DNA of 58,848 bases, taken from the NCBI GenBank assembly GCA_050943615.1, contig JBMNPN010000005.1:1-58848 (forward strand). The letters are read 5' to 3'. A program made the position numbers and the translations under genes. This DNA comes from CACZQA01 sp050943615. Lineage in GTDB: Bacteria > Actinomycetota > Coriobacteriia > Coriobacteriales > QAMH01. Of this stretch, positions 52,930-58,848 are shown in pieces (position 1 is the first letter of the stretch; each line of letters opens with the position of its first letter). The notes under the pieces are model-generated. The model did no database searches and was not told where the DNA came from. It saw only the letters and a list, made by a program, of their open reading frames with translations.

Positions 52930-54372
52930 CTAATCCTCGAGGTAATCCTTGAGCTTGCTGGAGCGGCTCGGGTGGCGGAGCTTGGCAAGGGTCTTGCTCT
53001 CGATCTGGCGGATGCGCTCGCGCGTCACGCCGAACTCGCGGCCGACTTCCTCGAGAGTGCGTGGATGGCCGTCGACCAGCCCGAACCTGAGCTCGATGAC
53101 CTTGCGCTCGCGCTCTGCCAGCCCGTCGAGGACCTTTCGCAGCTGCTCTTGCAGCATGGAGAATCCCGCGGCATCGTCCGGGCGGACTGCATCGTGGTCC
53201 TCGATGAAGTCGCCCAGCTGGGAGTCCTCCTCCTCGCCGATCGGCGTCTCGAGGCTGACCGGCTCCTGGCTGATCTTCTGGATCTCGCGCACGCGCTCGG
53301 CGGTCATGTCCATCTTCTCGCCGATCTCCTCCGGCGTGGGCTCGCGGCCGAGCTCCTGGAGCAGCTGGCGCTGGATGCGGGAGAGCTTGTTGATGGTCTC
53401 GACCATGTGCACCGGGATGCGAATCGTGCGGGCCTGGTCGGCGATGGCGCGCGTGATGGCCTGGCGGATCCACCAGGTAGCGTACGTGGAGAACTTGAAG
53501 CCCTTGGTGTAGTCGAACTTCTCGACCGCGCGGATCAGGCCGAGGTTGCCCTCCTGAATCAGATCGAGGAAGAGCATGCCGCGTCCCACGTAGCGCTTGG
53601 CGATGGCGACGACGAGGCGCAGGTTCGCCTCGATGAGGTGGTCTTTCGCGTCTAGGCCGACCTGCTCGATGCGGGTCAGGCGACGCTTGTCGCGACGGGA
53701 GAGCTCGATGCCCTCCTCCTCGGCCTTCTCGAGCTCCTCGGTCGCCTTGGTGCCGGCCTCGATCTTCATGGCCAGGTCGACCTCTTCGGATGCGGTGAGC
53801 AGATCGACCTTGCCGATCTCCTTTAAGTACATGCGAACCGGGTCCCCGGTCAGCATCACGACGGAGTTGGCATCGGCGCGGGCCTTGCGCGCCTCGGCGC
53901 GGCGCTTCTTGGCTTCCTCGGGCGTCTCTTCCTTCTTCTCCTCTGCGGCGTCTGCAGCGGCATCCGTGGCCGCCTTGACCGTGGCGTCCTTGGCCTCCTT
54001 GGGAGCGCGCAGCTCCTCTTCGGGGATGCCCTCCATGATCTCGTCGTCGGACATGTTCGGGTTGATGTCCTCGTCGCTTGCGGTTGCGGCGTCTTTCGAG
54101 CTCGCTCCCGTCAGGCGGATGCCGTTGGCGGTGATGTAGTCGAGCACCGCGCCCAGCTGTTTGTCGTTGAGGTCGTCATCGGCAAAGGTGTTCTCGACGA
54201 CGCTGCGCTCGATCTTCTTGCCCGCGTCCTTGATGAGCTCGTCGACACGCTCGATGAGCTCGGGGTCGAGCACGCCCTCGGCGGCCTCGGCCTCCTTCTT
54301 TGCCTTGCCGGTCTTCTTGACCGTGACCTTCTTTTCCTTGTTCGCAGTGGTGGATTTCTTCTTAGTAGCCAA
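52930..54372 (-). CDS. rpoD: Primary RNA polymerase sigma factor
   Basis: 480 residues from the TTG at 54372 (GGGAG upstream); a GTG six codons earlier is possible. The Lys/Glu-rich N-terminus and region 1.1-like segment are followed by 'DPVRMYLKEIGKVDLLTASE' (1.2), 'NLRLVVAIAKRYVGRGMLFL' (2.1-2.2), 'FSTYATWWIRQAITRAIADQ' (2.3-2.4), region 3, and region 4 with 'TLEEVGREFGVTRERIRQIE'. Complete vegetative sigma70-type factor. It follows dnaG by 18 bases. Confidence 0.96.
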   Translation of the reverse strand: MATKKKSTTANKEKKVTVKKTGKAKKEAEAAEGVLDPELIERVDELIKDAGKKIERSVVENTFADDDLNDKQLGAVLDYITANGIRLTGASSKDAATASDEDINPNMSDDEIMEGIPEEELRAPKEAKDATVKAATDAAADAAEEKKEETPEEAKKRRAEARKARADANSVVMLTGDPVRMYLKEIGKVDLLTASEEVDLAMKIEAGTKATEELEKAEEEGIELSRRDKRRLTRIEQVGLDAKDHLIEANLRLVVAIAKRYVGRGMLFLDLIQEGNLGLIRAVEKFDYTKGFKFSTYATWWIRQAITRAIADQARTIRIPVHMVETINKLSRIQRQLLQELGREPTPEEIGEKMDMTAERVREIQKISQEPVSLETPIGEEEDSQLGDFIEDHDAVRPDDAAGFSMLQEQLRKVLDGLAERERKVIELRFGLVDGHPRTLEEVGREFGVTRERIRQIESKTLAKLRHPSRSSKLKDYLED

Positions 54373-54390
54373 GAGTTCTCCCTTTCGCAC

Positions 54391-56250
54391 TTACGACTGT
54401 TCTCGAATACCCTCGTTGCGCAACTTCGCGAGCTCCTTTTGCATGGAGACCGTTTTCTCGAAGAGCTTGTCCAGCTCTTCCGGCGCAAGATCGCTCTCTC
54501 CCTGCATCTGGGCCTTGGCGCTTCTGACGCTTGCCTCCAGATCGCGGGCACGCAGGCTGCGTACCAGCAGCCGCGCCTGATAAAGCCTCTCCGTCCTCTC
54601 GTCGCTTTCGACCATGACCTGCGCGAGCAGCGTCGGTGCCTCGGGCACTGCCTGCGTGACGGCAAAGAGCGCCTGCGCGGGCGTGGCATCGTGCGAGACG
54701 GCGAGCAGGGCATCTGCCATCTTCTCTGCCGCAGCGTCGTGCCACTTGATGCGCACGAGGTCCTTTCCCACCTCGTCGAGCAGACTCGCATCGGAAACGA
54801 GAAGCGCCACAAGCTCGCGTTCCATGTTCACCGCTATTCGGTCTGCTTCGATGATTTCGTTCACTGCCGCATTTGCAGGTTGCGCATCGGCTGCGGGACG
54901 GGCTTGATCATCTTGGTGGCGGGCAACCACAGGAGCCCTGGTCTCCCTGAGAGCCTTAGCTACCGAAGAATACTCCACATTGAGCCTGTCGGCAATGAGG
55001 TTCACGTAATCTGTTGCCGTAACGGAGTCTTTGATCGGATACAGAATCTGCAGCGCCTCGGTCATCGCACGGGCCTTCTGCTCCGGCTTGCGCAGGTCGT
55101 AGCGGTCCAGGCAGCGGTTGATGGAGAAGAGCAGCAGCGGCTCGGACTGGCCGAGCACCTCGCGCAGCGCATCGGCTCCCTCTGAGGTCACGAACTCCAT
55201 CGGGTCCTTGTTGTCGGGAAGCACCACGACACGCAGGTCGATGGGGTCACGGCGGCTCTCGACGGCGGACTGCCAGTCGATGAACTCGCTCGCACGGTCT
55301 GCTGCCTTCTGGCCGGCGGCGTCTCCATCGAACAGGTAGATGATGGTCGTGGCAAAACGGCTCAGGAGCTTGACGTGCTGGGCGGTGAGCGCGGTGCCGA
55401 GCGTGGCGACCGCGTTGGTGATGCCCGCCTCGTGCAGCGCGATGACGTCCGTGTACCCCTCGACCACGATCGCCTGACCGCTGTTCACGATGGAGCTCTT
55501 TGCCCTGTCGATGCCAAACATGTTCGACGACTTGTGAAAGATCGGCGTCTCGGAGGTGTTGAGGTACTTGGGCTCGCCCTGCCCGATGACGCGCCCGCCA
55601 AAGGCGATCGTGCGCCCCTGCAGGTCGTGGACGGGAAACATCACGCGCTCGTAGAAGCGGTCGACGAGTTGGCCGTTGCGCTTGCTGACATAGGCGAGGT
55701 TGGCCCCGATTATCTCGTCGCGCGAAAAGCCCTTCTCGCGCAGGTCCCTCACGAGAGAGCCGCGTCCCGGCGCGTACCCGAGCTTCCAGCGCTTGGAAGG
55801 CGCGGTCCCAAAGCTGCGCCCGTGCAGGTAGGAGCGTGCAGAAGCAGCGCCCCTGTCCCGCGAGCGCATGAGCTGGAGGTGGTAGAAGTCCTCGGTCTCC
55901 TTGCAGGCGAGCATCATCCGCTCGCGCATGCTGCGGGGCACGCCCGAGCCGCCGGTCTCCTTGATGTCGATGTGCGCGCGGTCGGCGAGCATGCGGACCG
56001 CTTCCGGAAACTCGAGATGCTCGCTTTCCATGACGAAATTGAAGACGTTTCCGCCCTTTCCGCAGCCAAAGCAGTGCCACAGCTGCGTGTCAGGGTCGAT
56101 CTTGAACGAGGGGGTCTTCTCGTCATGGAACGGGCAGCAGCCCCAGAACAGGCGCCCCTTTTGCTTGAGCACGACGCGCTCCGAGGCAAGCGCCACCAGG
56201 TCGGTGGCCTCGCGGACGCGGCGGATGTCGTCTTCGTCAATCCTGGACAT
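54391..56250 (-). CDS. dnaG: DNA primase
   Basis: A 619-residue primase. The N-terminal zinc finger is 'FWGCCPFHDEKTPSFKIDPD' with 'WHCFGCGKGG' (CHC2). TOPRIM motifs are 'SGQAIVVEGYTDVIALHEAG' and 'IIYLFDGDAAGQKA'. The C-terminal helicase-binding domain is helical. The ATG at 56250 overlaps the ribF 3' end by 14 bases, which supports coupling and the chosen start. Confidence 0.95.
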   Translation of the reverse strand: MSRIDEDDIRRVREATDLVALASERVVLKQKGRLFWGCCPFHDEKTPSFKIDPDTQLWHCFGCGKGGNVFNFVMESEHLEFPEAVRMLADRAHIDIKETGGSGVPRSMRERMMLACKETEDFYHLQLMRSRDRGAASARSYLHGRSFGTAPSKRWKLGYAPGRGSLVRDLREKGFSRDEIIGANLAYVSKRNGQLVDRFYERVMFPVHDLQGRTIAFGGRVIGQGEPKYLNTSETPIFHKSSNMFGIDRAKSSIVNSGQAIVVEGYTDVIALHEAGITNAVATLGTALTAQHVKLLSRFATTIIYLFDGDAAGQKAADRASEFIDWQSAVESRRDPIDLRVVVLPDNKDPMEFVTSEGADALREVLGQSEPLLLFSINRCLDRYDLRKPEQKARAMTEALQILYPIKDSVTATDYVNLIADRLNVEYSSVAKALRETRAPVVARHQDDQARPAADAQPANAAVNEIIEADRIAVNMERELVALLVSDASLLDEVGKDLVRIKWHDAAAEKMADALLAVSHDATPAQALFAVTQAVPEAPTLLAQVMVESDERTERLYQARLLVRSLRARDLEASVRSAKAQMQGESDLAPEELDKLFEKTVSMQKELAKLRNEGIREQS

Positions 56251-57199
56251 CTGAACCGCTTCCCAGGTGCATGCGGACCCAGTCGATGTTTCCCATGACC
56301 GTGGCGATGAGCTCGTCTTTGTCCGCGAAGACGCGCGATTCTCGCAGCCACTCCACGAACTCGATCTTGATGCGCTTGCCGTAGAGGTCGCCCCTGAAAT
56401 CGAGCAGGTGCGCCTCGAGCGGTGCCGTGGCGGTATCGAAGCTCGGGGCTGCGCCGACGTTGACAGCCGCGGGATAGCGCCTGCCCTCGACGAGCGCATA
56501 GGCCGCATAGACGCCCTCGCGCGGAAGCATGGCCTCGTTGTCCGAAAGGTCGAGGTTCGCCGTGGCAAAGCCCATATCCGTGCCCTCGCCCCTGCCGTGG
56601 ATGACGTCTCCCCAGATGGCATGGGGGCGCCCGCCTAAAAGCTCGCGTGCCTCGGCGACCCTCCCCTGCTCAAGGAGGCCGCGGATGCGCGTCGAGGAAA
56701 CGACGTCGTCGAGGTCCGTCACGAGCTCATGGGGCACGCAGGTGCAGCCATGCGCCCGTCCCCAGGCCTCGATGTCCTTAGCCGTGCCGGCAGCGAACTT
56801 GCCGAAGTGGAAGTTGATGCCCACGAAGATGGACCGGGGCGTGCACGACTTTGCGAGCAGGGCGAGAAAATCGTCCGGCTCCAAGCCGAAGACCTCGGGC
56901 GTTGCCGGCAGGCTCAGAACCGCGGACTGCGTGAACTGGCAGAGGAGCTCGAGGCGCTCCGCATTGGAGAGCAGCTTGGCAAAGCCCTGGTCCTTTTTGC
57001 AGAAGATCTCATCGGGGTCTCGGTCGAAGGTGACCACCACAAGGGGAAGGCCCAGCGCACGGGCGTGCTCGCGTGCCTCGGAAAGGAGCGTGCGGTGCCC
57101 CAGGTGCACGCCATCGAAGATGCCGATGGCGATGACGCACTCCCCGAAGTGCACGGCCTCGGGGTGCTCGGGATTCCATGTGACGATCTCTTTAGGCAA
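56237..57199 (-). CDS. ribF: Bifunctional riboflavin kinase/FAD synthetase
   Basis: 320 residues from the TTG at 57199 (GGAGG 11 bases upstream), overlapping the truB end by 8 bases. The N-terminal FAD synthetase domain has 'IGIFDGVHLGHRTLL'; the C-terminal kinase domain has 'GRGEGTDMGFATANLDL' and 'DFRGDLYGKRIKIEFVEWLR'. It makes FMN and FAD, relevant to the flavodoxin-like proteins in this window. Confidence 0.93.
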   Translation of the reverse strand: MPKEIVTWNPEHPEAVHFGECVIAIGIFDGVHLGHRTLLSEAREHARALGLPLVVVTFDRDPDEIFCKKDQGFAKLLSNAERLELLCQFTQSAVLSLPATPEVFGLEPDDFLALLAKSCTPRSIFVGINFHFGKFAAGTAKDIEAWGRAHGCTCVPHELVTDLDDVVSSTRIRGLLEQGRVAEARELLGGRPHAIWGDVIHGRGEGTDMGFATANLDLSDNEAMLPREGVYAAYALVEGRRYPAAVNVGAAPSFDTATAPLEAHLLDFRGDLYGKRIKIEFVEWLRESRVFADKDELIATVMGNIDWVRMHLGSGSDVQD

Positions 57200-58169
57200 C
57201 GCCGAACACACCTCCGGGAATGACCGTCGCGGGCTTGAGACGGCCGCTTTCGCACGCGTACACGGCCAAGAGGCGGTTTCCGGACACGCAGGCGACATGC
57301 TCTGAGGAGACATCAGCGTCCTCGGAAAGCTCGCGTCCGTTGCTCACGGCGCGCGCCTGCTGCTCGTCGAGCTCGAGGACTGGAAAGCCCAAGAGCTTGG
57401 TGGGATCGCACCAGGGAAGATCAAGCCCCTGCTCATGGCGTTGCTCGAGTTCATCGAGAGTCACCGCAGCGTCGATTTCGAGATCGGCGATGGCCGTGCG
57501 GCGCAGGGCACCCAGGTGCGCGCCGCAGCCAAGCTGCTGGCCGAGGTCGCGGGCAATCGAGCGGATGTAGGTCCCCTTGCTCACCTCGAAATCGACATCC
57601 CAATAAGGCAGCTCGGCAGAGAACGTCCCGCCTTCCCCATCGTCGAGCGCAACGTTCTGCACCCCCGTGGAGACGAGCTTTGCCGCCTCGATGTTCACAT
57701 GACGCCGCTCGAGCTCGAGCGGCTTTCCCTCGCGTGCCGCCTTATAGGCGACCACGCCGTTTTTCTTGATGGCGGAATACGCCGGCGGCAGCTGCTCGAG
57801 GGGGCCGACGAGCCCTTGAAGGACCCCATCTGCATCGAGTCCGTCGAGCACCTCGAGTCCTTTGCCCGGTTCTGAGTTCGAGAAGAACGTCGAGACGCGC
57901 CCTTCCGCATCATCGGTATCGGTCGCCACGCCAAAGACGATGCGCGCTCGGTAGGCCTTGTCATGACCCGAGAGATAGTCGGACAGGCGCGTCGCCGCGC
58001 CCACGCCCACGAGCAAAAGCCCCGTTGCCATCGGGTCGAGCGTGCCGGCATGCCCCACGCGGCGCTCGCCGGTGATGCGGCGCACGCGGTCCACCACGCC
58101 ATGGGAGGTGATGCCCTTTGGCTTGTCGATGGCGAGCACGCCGCACAGGCCGCTCGTGCCGCGCTTCAT
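57192..58169 (-). CDS. truB: tRNA pseudouridine(55) synthase
   Basis: 325 residues. The catalytic Asp lies in 'VGHAGTLDPMATGLLLVGVG'; 'QLPPAYSAIKKNGVVAYKAA' and 'SKGTYIRSIARDLGQQLGC' are typical TruB blocks. The start overlaps the preceding stop (ATGA). Confidence 0.95.
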   Translation of the reverse strand: MKRGTSGLCGVLAIDKPKGITSHGVVDRVRRITGERRVGHAGTLDPMATGLLLVGVGAATRLSDYLSGHDKAYRARIVFGVATDTDDAEGRVSTFFSNSEPGKGLEVLDGLDADGVLQGLVGPLEQLPPAYSAIKKNGVVAYKAAREGKPLELERRHVNIEAAKLVSTGVQNVALDDGEGGTFSAELPYWDVDFEVSKGTYIRSIARDLGQQLGCGAHLGALRRTAIADLEIDAAVTLDELEQRHEQGLDLPWCDPTKLLGFPVLELDEQQARAVSNGRELSEDADVSSEHVACVSGNRLLAVYACESGRLKPATVIPGGVFGVA

Positions 58170-58848
58170 GAACGTTCCTCGTCGACACGGGGAAACAGCG
58201 ATGTCGTGGTCGCGTCTCCCTCGTAGCTCTGCTCGGCAGGCGCCGGGTCTTCGGCGAACATCTGCTCGAGCAGCTCGAGCACCTGGTCGCGTGCCTCATC
58301 GAGCGTTCCGTGCACGGTGAAACCGGCAGCCGCCTTGTGCCCGCCGCCGTTCATGTGGCGGGCGACCTCTGCGACATCGCGGTCGGTCTTGGCACGCAGG
58401 CTGCCGCGGATGACGGCGCCCTGGTCGCGAAGCATGACGGCGACCTCGATGCCGTCGAGCTGGCGGATGACGTCGATGAGCGACTCCCCATCGTCCTGGG
58501 TCGCGCCGAGGCGCTCGAAATCGTCCTGCTTGACCCAGGAGACCACGACTCGGTCGTTAAGGCAAAGCTCCATGCGCTCGATGACAAGCGACTTGAGCTT
58601 GAGGGCCGCCAGAGAGGAGCGCTGGTAGACGTAGCGTGCGACCTCGGAGGGACTTGCCCCGGCGGCGGTCATGTTCGCCGCCGCCTCGAGCGCACGTGAA
58701 TCGGCGTTCTGGAACTGGAACTTGCCCGTATCGGTGACAAGCGCCGTGTAGCAGCAGGTCGCGATAGCGGGCGTGCGCTCGATGCCGAGCGCCTCGATGA
58801 AGTCCCACACGAGCATGCCGGCGGCTGCGGCATCGGAATCGATGAAGT
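58166..58848 (-). CDS. nrnA: DHH-family oligoribonuclease/PAP phosphatase, partial (N-terminus beyond right edge)
   Basis: About 226 C-terminal residues are present; the frame is open through base 58848. The segments 'ALVTDTGKFQFQNADSRALE' (end of the DHH catalytic part) and 'ARHMNGGGHKAAAGFTVHG' (DHHA1 GGGH motif) identify NrnA-type phosphoesterases, which degrade nano-RNA and pAp. Placement before truB-ribF is the common rbfA-nrnA-truB order, so rbfA/infB probably lie to the right. Confidence 0.9.
   Translation of the reverse strand, partial: FIDSDAAAAGMLVWDFIEALGIERTPAIATCCYTALVTDTGKFQFQNADSRALEAAANMTAAGASPSEVARYVYQRSSLAALKLKSLVIERMELCLNDRVVVSWVKQDDFERLGATQDDGESLIDVIRQLDGIEVAVMLRDQGAVIRGSLRAKTDRDVAEVARHMNGGGHKAAAGFTVHGTLDEARDQVLELLEQMFAEDPAPAEQSYEGDATTTSLFPRVDEERS

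Overview
The window looks like the chromosome of a GC-rich, anaerobic Gram-positive, most likely a coriobacterium of the Eggerthellaceae (Eggerthella/Gordonibacter/Slackia-type). The basis is the dense set of soluble molybdenum oxidoreductases with small ferredoxin-type partners and LysR regulators, the high GC, an actinobacterial-style rpoD, Tat and Sec exported proteins, and the lack of respiratory membrane anchors beside the molybdoenzymes. The assignment is inferred from gene content; no marker such as 16S rRNA is present.

Layout. (1) 1-11450: three consecutive cassettes for DMSO-reductase-superfamily enzymes of the acetylene hydratase/catechol dehydroxylase branch. Each has a catalytic subunit; the second and third are followed by a half-size two-cluster Fe-S subunit and a small zinc-ribbon gene, and the first runs off the left edge before its partner would appear. 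Two cassettes have a divergent LysR gene; the middle one has a TetR-like gene upstream. Two tandem palindromic repeat arrays lie beside the zinc-ribbon genes. (2) 11511-16674: sulfate ABC transporter (sbp, a fused CysT-CysW permease, cysA) with a divergent LysR gene, then the C-terminal remnant of another LysR gene. (3) 16840-25659: NSS and SSS sodium symporters, a DUF234-type ATPase, an MBL-fold hydrolase, two exported flavodoxin-like proteins and an acyltransferase. (4) 25934-33131: arginine operon argCJBDFRG on the minus strand. (5) 33520-41757: SixA-CHAD protein, ackA, xseAB, a membrane zinc peptidase, RNase D, a TerC protein and a two-CxxC protein. (6) 41943-42484: tRNA-Val, tRNA-Gly and tRNA-Cys. 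(7) 42735-52028: an MFS exporter, a fourth molybdoenzyme cassette, a MoxR-like ATPase with a possible vWA-like partner, and a DHA2 exporter. (8) 52189-58848: a third palindromic array, then a minus-strand operon nrnA-truB-ribF-dnaG-rpoD ending in a CAT-anticodon tRNA.

How it fits together. The molybdoenzymes are predicted cytoplasmic because no twin-arginine signal is visible. They are probably inducible, each serving a different dietary or host aromatic or other small electron acceptor, with the regulators sensing the substrate. Arginine synthesis, acetate kinase, sulfate uptake and amino-acid symporters supply basic metabolism.

The most unusual items are: the cassette duplication with its repeat arrays; the 44797-47268 enzyme that lacks the first Fe-S cysteine; the ATPase/partner pair at 47623-50284, whose ATPase carries an N-terminal region resembling a class II amidotransferase; and the paired exported flavodoxin-like proteins. 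Functions and substrates of these are not determined by the sequence.
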